DNA of 35,951 nucleotides from Paludibacteraceae bacterium (GTDB lineage: Bacteria; Bacteroidota; Bacteroidia; Bacteroidales; Paludibacteraceae), in NCBI GenBank assembly GCA_017508305.1, contig JAFVZF010000114.1, positions 1 through 35,951 on the forward strand. Reading direction: 5' to 3'. A model generated the notes under the pieces. The model was not told the DNA's origin and did no database searches. It worked only from the letters and a program-made list of their open reading frames with translations. Both the position numbers and the translations under genes were made by a program. Below are positions 7,680 to 15,180 of this stretch, piece by piece. Position 1 is the first letter of the stretch. Each line of letters begins with the position of its first letter.

Positions 7680-8093
7680 TTAGTCGGTTTTTAGATATAC
7701 TTCGGTAACTTCTATAAATTCTTCCACAGAACGGACCTCAACGCATTTATAGCCTTGTTCAGTTAGCAGAGCAAACATCTTCCTTTGATTCTCGGTTAGT
7801 GTGTTCTTTCCGTACTTCATTTCCACCCATAAACCATGGTACTTGCCACATGGAACAGCTAATAATAAATCAGGAACACCAGAGAGTACGCCCTCGCGTT
7901 TCATCTTGGCAGCCACCACCTGGTGACGTTGGCCACCATTGGGAATAGCAAATAATAGTGATGCTAATTTAGGATGCTTAAGGCGAAAGATGCGGACACA
8001 CTCGCATTGCAGTTCGTGCTCTCCTTCTCCATGGTGACGCACTGGTCCAACCATGGAACGAAACTGCTTTATTGAAACGCGATTAGATAACAT
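7680..8093 (-). CDS. VRR-NUC domain nuclease
   Basis: This 137-residue protein is a stand-alone VRR-NUC domain, a PD-(D/E)XK nuclease of the Holliday-junction-resolvase type often carried by phages. The signature is intact: IPNGGQRH near residue 50, KREGVLSGVPDLLLAVP near 64-80 with the metal-binding Asp, and GLWVEMKYGKNTLTENQ near 86-102 with the E-x-K pair and the usual Gln. It is the last phage gene before the tRNA and overlaps the spanin-like gene by 11 bp, so it is a late-operon gene. An internal Met at residue 14 is an alternative start. Confidence 0.88.
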   Translation of the reverse strand: MLSNRVSIKQFRSMVGPVRHHGEGEHELQCECVRIFRLKHPKLASLLFAIPNGGQRHQVVAAKMKREGVLSGVPDLLLAVPCGKYHGLWVEMKYGKNTLTENQRKMFALLTEQGYKCVEVRSVEEFIEVTEVYLKTD

Positions 8094-8598
8094 GAAATTT
8101 GCGAAGAATTTTAAGTATAAAATAAATCAGTAGCAATAGGATTATTCCCCACAGAACATAACCGGATATATACATAAAGTGTTCCCATTTGTTCATTTTC
8201 TCTGGAATTATCTCGGTTTTTGTGTCCTCTTTGCTAATTTTTGTCATCAAAGAGTCATTAACGGCAGTTATTCGTTTATTTTCGTTGGTCAGCGATATAA
8301 TCGTTTCCGCTTGCTCTTTCTCCTTGTTGCTCATTGTAACACCAGTTACGCCGTTGGCTTCGCCTGTCTTGGTATTGTAACTTCCTTGCTCACCGAAGTG
8401 TATCTGTGTATTGCTTTCCTTGTCGGTAATGGTGGTGCCTTTTATATATACAGTATCATGGACAATGAGCGTGTCGGTATAATATCGGTACTCCACCCTC
8501 ACTGAATCGTTTTTAACTGAATCAGTGATTTCTTTCTGTGCACGGCATGATACCAGGCATAGAAATATAGTCAATATAAATAATAATCTACCCAGCAT
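8083..8598 (-). CDS. Lipoprotein with a C-terminal membrane helix, candidate u-spanin
   Basis: The 171-residue product starts with a lipoprotein-type signal (MLGRLLFILTIFLCLVSC, Cys18 as the lipidation site). A periplasmic middle with a short coiled-coil-like stretch follows (EKEQAETIISLTNENKRITAVNDS). It ends with one membrane helix (ISGYVLWGIILLLLIYFILKIL, about residues 144-165) and a basic tail. An outer-membrane lipid anchor plus an inner-membrane C-terminal helix is the layout of unimolecular spanins, which fuse the two membranes in the last step of lysis. It lies directly after holin and endolysin and overlaps both neighbours by 11 bp. Confidence 0.65.
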   Translation of the reverse strand: MLGRLLFILTIFLCLVSCRAQKEITDSVKNDSVRVEYRYYTDTLIVHDTVYIKGTTITDKESNTQIHFGEQGSYNTKTGEANGVTGVTMSNKEKEQAETIISLTNENKRITAVNDSLMTKISKEDTKTEIIPEKMNKWEHFMYISGYVLWGIILLLLIYFILKILRKFHVI

Positions 8599-9043
8599 AA
8601 TAGTTATCTCTTACATCGTGACGGTTTTCTTTTGGTGATTTATAAGATACATGCACCCATATACTGCCTTGACTATCCTTTTCGTACAGTAATTGGTCCA
8701 CATCCATTTCAGAGAGTATGGAAAACAGCTGACGTGTTCTCTTTGCGTCGAATTTTCCACCGCTATAACAACGCAAATCGGCTGCTTCGCCTTTTTGGTG
8801 TTGCGATTTGGCAACCCCGCCAACAAGTTTATTTAGCCTCTCGTTACGAAATCCACTTGTAACAGTAATTGGAAATCCGCATTTTTCGCGTGCTGGCTGG
8901 AGAACGTTGGCCATAAGATTGCAGATAGCAACCAATTGGTTGATACTTTCGGGCTCATTAGTGATCCCTGCTTTTATAGCCTTTGATGAGCGTACTAACT
9001 CGTCAAAGGTAAAATTCTTTGTGTGTAGGTTATAAGCGTTCAT
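8588..9043 (-). CDS. M15-family peptidase (endolysin, D-Ala-D-Ala carboxypeptidase type)
   Basis: This 151-residue peptidase M15 family protein cuts peptide bridges in peptidoglycan. It contains TSGFR (62-66), the zinc motif SQHQKGEAADL (H82, D89) and the last zinc ligand in WVHVSY (H131). There is no signal peptide, so export depends on the holin encoded just upstream, whose last 14 bp this gene overlaps. I chose the ATG at 9043 because it follows an A/G-rich stretch; the longer TTG-type start at 9073 adds a basic extension not seen in the family. Confidence 0.88.
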   Translation of the reverse strand: MNAYNLHTKNFTFDELVRSSKAIKAGITNEPESINQLVAICNLMANVLQPAREKCGFPITVTSGFRNERLNKLVGGVAKSQHQKGEAADLRCYSGGKFDAKRTRQLFSILSEMDVDQLLYEKDSQGSIWVHVSYKSPKENRHDVRDNYYAG

Positions 9044-9524
9044 CTTTTTTCTGTGTTTTAACGTAATCAACAAACGAAGCGAACATTTCTTGGTTGTCTT
9101 TATGGTGTAGAAGCTCGTGCATTAACTTGGCAGCTTCTTGGACCTTGGCTCTATCTTTGTCGGAGTTTTTCTCATAGATACTTTTTATTTCGATAAAGCA
9201 CGCAAATGTAGCACCTAAAAATGTAAGTATAGGCATCACCGGTAGTGATGTGTCAGTTTGGGAATTAAGTTGTAATACGGCCAAAATCTGAATAACATCA
9301 GTTGCAGTAACGGCAAGTAACATGTTGAAGTACTTGCCAACTTTGTCGATGGTTTTTCGTAAGCCAAACGAGGATCTAAATTCTCCACGTTGTTTAGCCT
9401 TGCGTATGCCAGCCATCAGGTCAAAGAATATAGCCAATATTACCACAACGTACAGTACTGCTACAATTATCAATTGTGGCCAAAAAGCGTGAGCCACTCG
9501 CGTTAAAAAACCGAATTCTTCCAT
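9030..9524 (-). CDS. Phage holin (holin family 4 type)
   Basis: The 164-residue protein has three or more hydrophobic segments: about residues 17-37 (LIIVAVLYVVVILAIFFDLM), 67-86 (YFNMLLAVTATDVIQILAVL) and 95-115 (PVMPILTFLGATFACFIEIK). The first is followed by a basic loop with RKAKQRGEFRSSFGLRKTIDK, a hallmark of this holin family. The C-terminus is charged and cytoplasmic. It would open the inner membrane for the endolysin. It begins 18 bp after the reverse transcriptase gene and overlaps the endolysin gene. Confidence 0.82.
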   Translation of the reverse strand: MEEFGFLTRVAHAFWPQLIIVAVLYVVVILAIFFDLMAGIRKAKQRGEFRSSFGLRKTIDKVGKYFNMLLAVTATDVIQILAVLQLNSQTDTSLPVMPILTFLGATFACFIEIKSIYEKNSDKDRAKVQEAAKLMHELLHHKDNQEMFASFVDYVKTQKKDERL

Positions 9525-9542
9525 AGTTAAATCAATAAAAAG

Positions 9543-10943
9543 TTATACAATCACCAGATAGCGACGCCTTCCAGAACCACGTTCTTCAATTGTCGCCTCA
9601 AACGGCATTTCTGATTGGTACTGCATAATTCTCTCTGCAAGGATGCCACCAGATATAAAGTATCTAAAATCATTATCTCCATCGCCAACACGGCGAAATT
9701 TAACAACATATTTAGTTAGTTTTGACTCATTAGATTTAGCATTGGTATAGAAATCAGATTTTGCTATACCATGAAATTCTAAAGTCAAACCCTTTAAATC
9801 TGTTACATTTTCCCTGTAATCACGAGGCAGACCAAACTCTAAATGTTCCTCGTTCTTTATTTGAGATAGCTTTTTCATTTTATCCTTACTTTTATAATGT
9901 ATTTTCCTATTTTTAACAAGACTCAGCCAAAGGTGTGCACAATTGGCGTGCTTAAGCCATCCGTAATAAGAGGCCATTTGTTGCGCCCATACCAAATCAG
10001 ATACTCCAGCCTTGTCTAATGCTCTCGCTTTGCGTTGTGCTTTTATCTTGATACTCCTTCGCAATAAAGTACACTCGGAATAAACAACATATCCGCAAAA
10101 ATTGATGCCATAAGAAATAGGTGCAATACGTGCATTATTTTTAATTGTTAATTTTGATATGGTGAATAATTCCTTTAGAATGTTCATCACCTTATTTGCT
10201 TCTTGTTTGTCTTTAACCAATATTACTATATCATCCATGTATCGGTAGTAATATTCATAACCATAGCCTTCTGTTATCGCCCAATCTACAATTGACAGAT
10301 AAAAGTTAGCCAGGTATTGACTTGGATAAACACCGATGGCAAGACCACGAGAATGAACATCAATTATCGCATCGAGCATTTTAATGATACCAGCATCAGC
10401 GACAAGTGTTCTAATGATATTCTTTAGCCTTTCGTGATTGATACTCTCATAATAATGATGTGCGTCTATCTTGACGAAATACTTAATATCTTTGCGAGCT
10501 TGCAGAGTTGTTGCTATCAGTGCTACACATTGGTGTAATCCTCTGCCGAGAATACTTCCAAATGTGTTAGCAATAAGCGAATCAATAATTAAAGGCTTAA
10601 CAAGGTCCGTAACCGCTCTTTCGAGAATTCTATCAGGAAAGAAATTAGGAACATCAATAACTCGTTCCTTCGGTTCGTAAACCTTAAACTGGTATAGGTC
10701 GGAGAATTTATAGGTCTCATTCCTAACCATGTTCTCGAGTTTATCCATTAACTCATGCCTTTTGCTTATAAAGGCTTGTTTATCCGGTGTTATTTTACCT
10801 TTACCCGATAATAGTGCTAAATCGGCAGCCCTTTCGAGATACTCTCTTTTGCAAAGCATCTCGTAGGATGGCTGCTCTATATTGGTTTTTATAAATTCTT
10901 CTGCATTGGCAATTGTTATATTGCCGTCAGACTTAACTGTCAT
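9543..10943 (-). CDS. DGR reverse transcriptase
   Basis: This 466-residue reverse transcriptase copies the template repeat RNA with errors at adenines and so diversifies the variable repeat of the tail protein. RT motifs are clear: YFVKIDAHHYYESI (D160), IGVYPSQYLANFYL (S208-Q209, the DGR-type replacement of QG in other retroelements), YYRYMDDIVIL (D237, D238) and the thumb near 290-340. After the RT domain there is an extension of about 120 residues (KYVVKFRRVGDGDNDFRYF, then ISGGILAERI and PFEATIEERG) that I cannot assign; it could bind nucleic acid. The gene starts 52 nt after the template repeat and 18 bp before the holin, so it is read within the late operon. No Avd-like helical gene is adjacent. 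Confidence 0.92.
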   Translation of the reverse strand: MTVKSDGNITIANAEEFIKTNIEQPSYEMLCKREYLERAADLALLSGKGKITPDKQAFISKRHELMDKLENMVRNETYKFSDLYQFKVYEPKERVIDVPNFFPDRILERAVTDLVKPLIIDSLIANTFGSILGRGLHQCVALIATTLQARKDIKYFVKIDAHHYYESINHERLKNIIRTLVADAGIIKMLDAIIDVHSRGLAIGVYPSQYLANFYLSIVDWAITEGYGYEYYYRYMDDIVILVKDKQEANKVMNILKELFTISKLTIKNNARIAPISYGINFCGYVVYSECTLLRRSIKIKAQRKARALDKAGVSDLVWAQQMASYYGWLKHANCAHLWLSLVKNRKIHYKSKDKMKKLSQIKNEEHLEFGLPRDYRENVTDLKGLTLEFHGIAKSDFYTNAKSNESKLTKYVVKFRRVGDGDNDFRYFISGGILAERIMQYQSEMPFEATIEERGSGRRRYLVIV

Positions 10944-10995
10944 GTTCTGCTATTTTAATAGCAAAGTTGCGTCTCGAAAAATCTTAGTCTATAGT

Positions 10996-11084
10996 GGAGG
11001 AGGCCACCCCGTACACGTTGTTGACATTGCCCACGTTGTTAGCGTTGTTAGCACGGCCAACCCCGACAACCGAGCCGTGACCGA
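10996..11084 (-). repeat. DGR template repeat (TR)
   Basis: This 89-nt noncoding copy matches 12876-12964 with 12 mismatches. Read in the coding sense, every mismatch is at a TR adenine: 16 adenines are present and 12 differ in the variable copy. Seven codons are AAC or AAT, plus one CAC and one TAC, the standard adenine-rich design. The 3' end (GGGGTGGCCTCCTCC) has no adenine and is identical in both copies, as expected for the IMH priming region. It lies between the 76-codon gene and the RT gene. Confidence 0.95.
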
Positions 11085-11103
11085 GGTGGGAGACGCAACT
11101 TTA

Positions 11104-11334
11104 TTAGTTTTGAATGATTAAATATCTGCTTATTGCTGTTTCAGTTTGCGAGCCATCTCCGTTGTCGTAAGTTGACAGAGTAAGCGATGCGTGCTCGGTG
11201 ATGTGATTGTCACCCGAGTGATTGTATAAATCGGACGAAACGCACGCAACCCCACTCACTAACGTGTTGTCGGTTGAGTTCGGCACGAACACTTCTACTG
11301 ATGTAATTGCAACAGATGTTAATAAATCTATCAT
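11104..11334 (-). CDS. Small unknown protein encoded between the DGR target and TR
   Basis: The 76-residue product overlaps the end of the target gene by ATGA (11334-11331), which supports translation. It looks beta-rich (TSVAITSVEVFVPNS, LVSGVACVSSDLY, HASLTLSTYDNGDG). It is not a helical Avd-type accessory protein, although it occupies the place where Avd is often encoded. It ends with tandem TAA TAA stops (11106-11101), and the same frame then runs through the template repeat. It might be a small virion or tail-tip protein, or a chaperone for the target. I do not recognise a family. Confidence 0.65.
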   Translation of the reverse strand: MIDLLTSVAITSVEVFVPNSTDNTLVSGVACVSSDLYNHSGDNHITEHASLTLSTYDNGDGSQTETAISRYLIIQN

Positions 11335-13289
11335 ACCGTTGGGTGTTTTGTAACGAAAATCGCCAATTGCACGTACTTTTGGTTGAGTATTGACTTGTGC
11401 ATACGGTCAGCGTAGCCACCATTAGCTGTTGTTTGCCATGCAAGATAGTTCCCTGAAGAAATTGGCACTCCATCTGGGTCGTGTTGCATAACACCACCCG
11501 ACTTGTCAACAAAGTATTCACCCCAAAGCTGTGCAGGGATAAATTCCGAAGTTGGCACTAAACGTTCTGCGTCGTCAATGTCTTTTCTGTCATCAAACAT
11601 AATGGCAATGGTCGCATTTGAATCAGATTCGCAAGTGAATGATTCGCCAAAATACTCGCACACGAATGATTCGCGAGGTGCAATAGTTCTGCCATGGTAC
11701 ACAACTGGGAAAGCATTATCATTGTAATAGCTAACATTTTGTAATAGAATATTACCTACTCCTACCCTCGCATATATGGTAGAGCGACAACGACAATACA
11801 GTACTTCCATGTGGTTTGGGTCGCCATATTCCATTAAGAACGATTCGATACCATTGTCGGTAAACGACGCATCGGTACCAATCACGATGGCATTACCACC
11901 ATTGGCAATTTCAGTTTGCAAAATTTCTCCATCGATTGATTGAGTAAGTAGTATGCTTCCACGCACTTTGTATCTGCCAACAGGAACAGCGTCGCCCGCC
12001 TTGTACTCAACGCCAGAGAACACTGTGTTTTTGTTCATTTGGCAAGCGTACTCGTTGAATTTTGAGTTGGCAAAAGCATATATGCCACTCAATTGGAATT
12101 CTTGTGGATTGATTGTGATAATCTTCGACAGGATCTCACCGGTTGGATTGGTTGATGTCTCGTCAAGTGCGATGATACCAGGTTTTGGGTCGCGTTGCAG
12201 TGTTGTATCTTCAATCACAGTCAAGCATCCGCTGGCGCTGCGTTCGTCCCATGTTTCTGCAATGCCAGCAGAGTTAAAATGCACCGGGCAATAGATTGCG
12301 GGTGGCAGTGCGCCGTAATAAGTACCCGCATTGGTCACCGCATCGCAACCACGTTTTAGGTTGTAGCATTGTCGGTCCACATCGACAAAGATGTCGTACG
12401 ATGTGCTATTTGAGAATTGACAAGCAACAAATGTTGGCAGAACAGGGTCTATTCCCCATTCGACATACACTTCGTTAATTTTGGCAAGCAACGATGCTTG
12501 AAGTTCTTCGGATGTTTCGCCTTCAGGCACAACACGCACGTCAGTTTCGGCATTGTATTCAGTACCTTTGAAGCACCACCATTGTACGTCGGACGCAAAG
12601 AAGCAGTTTTTGAAAGTTAAGTTTTTATCATTGATGACAATAACTTGTTTCCCAAAGATGCAGTATTGAAGTGTCAAGTTTTGATACAATGACTTACGCC
12701 AAAGCGTCACATCCTCGTTGTTAACGAATGTGCTTTCTAAATTTCGAGCTATAGACAGGCGATAGCTGCCTTCATTCGTTTTACAACGAGAGTACACGAC
12801 TCTCGTTGGGAGTGCCGAATTGTGCGTTGAACCCATGCAACCCATGTACAGAAGGCACGAGTCCAAAAAGCAGAAGGAGGAGGCCACCCCGGACACGAAG
12901 TGGACAGCGCCCACGTAGGAAGCGTTGGCAGCACGGCCAACCCCGACAACCGAGCCGGGACCGATTCCCTCAATACCGGTATTGATTACACGGATGTTGT
13001 GCAGCGAAAAACCGTAGATACAATAGATACCTTTACCATCAAATGTAGCGGCACCGTAGTAGTCACCTTCAATAGTACAGTTATGGTTACCGTTAATCAT
13101 CGGACAAGTAAATGTACCGATACAGGTTACTCTTGTAGGTGTACTATTCTTGTTCCAATAGTCAAGGGTCTGATAAGGATTGGCGCGTGTTCCGTCGCCG
13201 AATTCATTGCTCCCCTTTTCATGTATAAACACGTGAGTAATACCCTCGGTACCGCTCACTGCTGTTCTCCACTTAAACTGTTTAGCCAT
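11331..13289 (-). CDS. DGR target: large beta-helix tail/receptor-binding protein
   Basis: The 652-residue product begins with MAKQFKWRTAVSGTEG and has the short, turn-rich, Asn/Cys/Tyr-rich segments of a right-handed parallel beta-helix (GSNEFGDGTRANPYQTLDYW, then HNIRVINTG, NLTFKNCFF, VLYCRCRSTIYARV). This is typical of phage tail fibres and spikes that bind cell-surface glycans. Codons 109-138 are the variable repeat, so the diversified residues lie in an early rung of the helix, not at the C-terminus. It follows a tail-fibre-like gene by 2 bp and overlaps the next small gene by 4 bp. Receptor binding is inferred from the DGR and position. Confidence 0.85.
   Translation of the reverse strand: MAKQFKWRTAVSGTEGITHVFIHEKGSNEFGDGTRANPYQTLDYWNKNSTPTRVTCIGTFTCPMINGNHNCTIEGDYYGAATFDGKGIYCIYGFSLHNIRVINTGIEGIGPGSVVGVGRAANASYVGAVHFVSGVASSFCFLDSCLLYMGCMGSTHNSALPTRVVYSRCKTNEGSYRLSIARNLESTFVNNEDVTLWRKSLYQNLTLQYCIFGKQVIVINDKNLTFKNCFFASDVQWWCFKGTEYNAETDVRVVPEGETSEELQASLLAKINEVYVEWGIDPVLPTFVACQFSNSTSYDIFVDVDRQCYNLKRGCDAVTNAGTYYGALPPAIYCPVHFNSAGIAETWDERSASGCLTVIEDTTLQRDPKPGIIALDETSTNPTGEILSKIITINPQEFQLSGIYAFANSKFNEYACQMNKNTVFSGVEYKAGDAVPVGRYKVRGSILLTQSIDGEILQTEIANGGNAIVIGTDASFTDNGIESFLMEYGDPNHMEVLYCRCRSTIYARVGVGNILLQNVSYYNDNAFPVVYHGRTIAPRESFVCEYFGESFTCESDSNATIAIMFDDRKDIDDAERLVPTSEFIPAQLWGEYFVDKSGGVMQHDPDGVPISSGNYLAWQTTANGGYADRMHKSILNQKYVQLAIFVTKHPTV
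12784..12808. other. Perfect 10-bp hairpin downstream of the variable repeat
   Basis: CAACGAGAGT (12784-12793) and ACTCTCGTTG (12799-12808) form a 10-bp stem with a 5-nt loop, 67 nt past the 3' end of the variable repeat in the coding direction. It is inside the target gene. In the Bordetella phage DGR a hairpin or cruciform just after VR is needed for efficient retrohoming, although there it is only a few bases away. Confidence 0.6.
12876..12964 (-). repeat. DGR variable repeat (VR), codons 109-138 of the target
   Basis: This is the 89-nt in-frame partner of 10996-11084. Changes relative to the template-encoded residues are H111P, N121A, N124S, N125Y, N128A, N130H, N131F and Y133S; N122 is unchanged. 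All 12 base changes are at template adenines and fall in first or second codon positions, so no stop codon can arise. Neighbouring residues such as GSVVGVGR and the 3' GVASS are invariant. Confidence 0.95.
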
Positions 13290-13291
13290 TA

Positions 13292-14206
13292 TTATTTATA
13301 TTTTAGAGTTAATGCAGCAAAACCATCGTGTGAGCGTTCTATTTCGATTGTGATAGGTTTATTATTAGCAATAGAGATAGGACCAGATTTAAGTAGGTCA
13401 ACAATATTACTTCTTACAAGTGTGTCGCCATCGGAGATAAACGCAGCTTTAATATTAGTCATATCAATAGCCGTAATCTGTATGTCTCCAATTAGATTGT
13501 GCCACATTGCATAGTCTAACACATCGTAGAAGTTAATAGCAATAATACGGCTTTTGCTAACCTCGTTTATCGCTCCTACAATTGTTTTGCTCTCAGTTGT
13601 TAATTCATTTGATACTTTGTCTTGCTTGCTGGATACCGCATCGATAATAGCCTCGTTAAGCCCCTTAACATCATTGGTAGTGTGCGTATGACCTTCGTAC
13701 GAATACTTGTACCAAATCCAAACACTATGGTCGGCATTATTTACGGCATAACCTAAACGACCAGCAAGTGTACTTACCCCATTATTAGACTTAACGAGAG
13801 TATATCTCTCTGCTAATTGGTTAGATGTCGGAACAAATACGTTGTAGTATTTATCCGAAGTTAGTTGCATGGTAAGCAATTCATCAACGTTATTAACGTA
13901 TATAGTATCGTCGATGATTTTACCCGTTGATTTAACGAATACTAAACCATCCCATACCCATATATCTTGTGTATCTTCTGTGATATAGACAACACTTGTT
14001 TGAGGGTCAGTAATTGCCGTAAGAGCATTGTAATCGGCCACAGATATTACTTCTTGTGGTACCTGGGATAGTTTGTCGTTTATCTCCTTAAGAGCAAGTG
14101 CAACAGGTCTATTGGCAATAGCGTTATCCGAGGTGACAGACAGCTCTTTGTCGATGGTAATAGCATTGCCATTGATTGGACCAAATTTTATCTCAATATA
14201 AATCAT
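13292..14206 (-). CDS. Tail fibre/baseplate appendage protein
   Basis: This 304-residue protein is modular. A beta-rich N-terminus (MIYIEIKFGPINGNAITIDKE) and a helical part with IANRPVALALKEINDKLSQ precede a middle domain with SVVYITEDTQDIWVWDG, as seen in tail-fibre shafts. Near residue 172 is GHTHTTNDVKGLNEAI, a His-containing motif frequent in tail fibres. It sits directly before the DGR target with 2-bp spacing, so it may connect that spike to the tail. Its start overlaps the preceding stop (ATGA). Confidence 0.7.
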   Translation of the reverse strand: MIYIEIKFGPINGNAITIDKELSVTSDNAIANRPVALALKEINDKLSQVPQEVISVADYNALTAITDPQTSVVYITEDTQDIWVWDGLVFVKSTGKIIDDTIYVNNVDELLTMQLTSDKYYNVFVPTSNQLAERYTLVKSNNGVSTLAGRLGYAVNNADHSVWIWYKYSYEGHTHTTNDVKGLNEAIIDAVSSKQDKVSNELTTESKTIVGAINEVSKSRIIAINFYDVLDYAMWHNLIGDIQITAIDMTNIKAAFISDGDTLVRSNIVDLLKSGPISIANNKPITIEIERSHDGFAALTLKYK

Positions 14207-14595
14207 CGTGTTTCGTCTTTAATAGGTGTGTACTCAATGGTAATGCCTGTATTGACACGGCGGATTTGTTCGGAATCTCCCTTGTTTGGGTGAATGTACA
14301 CATCACAGAATAGCGGACCTTCAAATACTTTTGTGTCTGCCGATGGTATAACAGCAGTAAGTTGTGTATCTGAAACTTCTGTAAGTTGATGATAGCCAGC
14401 CTCTACCTTGTTGCTAAATTTAGCAATATACGAAGTATGTGTATAGAAGTAAACAACGATACGGCTCGCTTCTTTCCAGCTTTGCATATCATTAGCGCCT
14501 AAATTATTAAGCTTAATGGCAAATTCTATATCTTCTCCTTGGTAATGTGTCATATTGTTACATTTAATGCCAGAGAGCGATTTTCTCCCTGGCAT
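14203..14595 (-). CDS. Unknown tail-associated protein, 130 residues
   Basis: The protein looks like a single beta-sandwich: THYQGEDIEFAIKL, SRIVVYFYTHTSYIAKF, TQLTAVIPSADTKVFEG and LFCDVYIHP give alternating strands. This resembles N-terminal modules of baseplate upper proteins that attach tail fibres, but no firm family is seen. Its stop overlaps the fibre gene start by ATGA. The start could instead be the Met at residue 15 (14553); neither has a clear ribosome-binding site. Confidence 0.6.
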   Translation of the reverse strand: MPGRKSLSGIKCNNMTHYQGEDIEFAIKLNNLGANDMQSWKEASRIVVYFYTHTSYIAKFSNKVEAGYHQLTEVSDTQLTAVIPSADTKVFEGPLFCDVYIHPNKGDSEQIRRVNTGITIEYTPIKDETR

Positions 14596-14604
14596 GATTT
14601 ACTA

Positions 14605-15177
14605 TTATCCTTCGCCTTCGCCTTCGCCGTCATTAACGACTTCGTAACAGCTAAATAATTCGCGGATAGGTTCTACTTCTGAAGCTTCTGGTTTGGTAGA
14701 ACTAAACCATTTAACTTCAATATTCCACACTACGCGTGTGTCTAAACCTTCTTCGATAGGTGCTTTAGCAGTTAGTTTACAGTCTGCCTTAACGTAGTGT
14801 AGCATGGTTTCGCTTCGGAATGCTACGTTCCAAACCTCGCCTTCTGCGGCTTGCCAAAAATCTTTGTTGTTTTTGTAATTAGGATCTTTGACTGACAAGA
14901 TGTAGTCATCACCTAACTTGCGTTCTTGCTCGTCACCGTAGCCGTCACCCACCTTAGGAGTTCCGCCGTCAAATGAACCAACAGTTTTAGGGATGATAAC
15001 AATTTGGCCAGATTCAATTGCATTACGCCATTCTTCTGCTTCAAATGGAAGTTTAATTGCAGTGCCTTTTTTGATAAGCACCAAAGAACGTACACGACCC
15101 AATTCTGGAGTGTCGCAAGGGTCGCATTGGTGTACTAACGCACCGACAGCTCCGGCGCAAGATTTATATCTAATCAT
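14605..15177 (-). CDS. Probable major tail tube protein
   Basis: This 190-residue product follows the head-tail completion genes and precedes the fibre genes, the usual place for the tail tube. It begins MIRYKSCAGAVGALVHQCDPCDTPELGR, is rich in beta-strands, has a middle WNVAFRSETMLHYV and an Ig-like end. The C-terminus is an acidic GEGEGEG repeat encoded by three tandem 6-bp units. The tube assignment is from size, strand content and order, with no diagnostic motif. The tape measure gene is far away at 28402-31230. Confidence 0.55.
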   Translation of the reverse strand: MIRYKSCAGAVGALVHQCDPCDTPELGRVRSLVLIKKGTAIKLPFEAEEWRNAIESGQIVIIPKTVGSFDGGTPKVGDGYGDEQERKLGDDYILSVKDPNYKNNKDFWQAAEGEVWNVAFRSETMLHYVKADCKLTAKAPIEEGLDTRVVWNIEVKWFSSTKPEASEVEPIRELFSCYEVVNDGEGEGEG

Positions 15178-15180
15178 ATT

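Noticed and set aside
11104..11334. Avd accessory protein of the DGR
   Set aside because: The product is 76 residues and beta-rich, unlike the longer helical Avd bundle.
11210..11521. A 103-codon minus-strand frame overlapping the end of the DGR target and the 76-codon gene
   Set aside because: It lies almost wholly inside two better-supported genes in another frame and has a shadow-like composition.
14606..14628. Tandem 6-bp repeat (CCTTCG units) as a possible regulatory repeat
   Set aside because: It is the coding sequence for the GEGEGEG end of the tail tube candidate; no separate function is needed.
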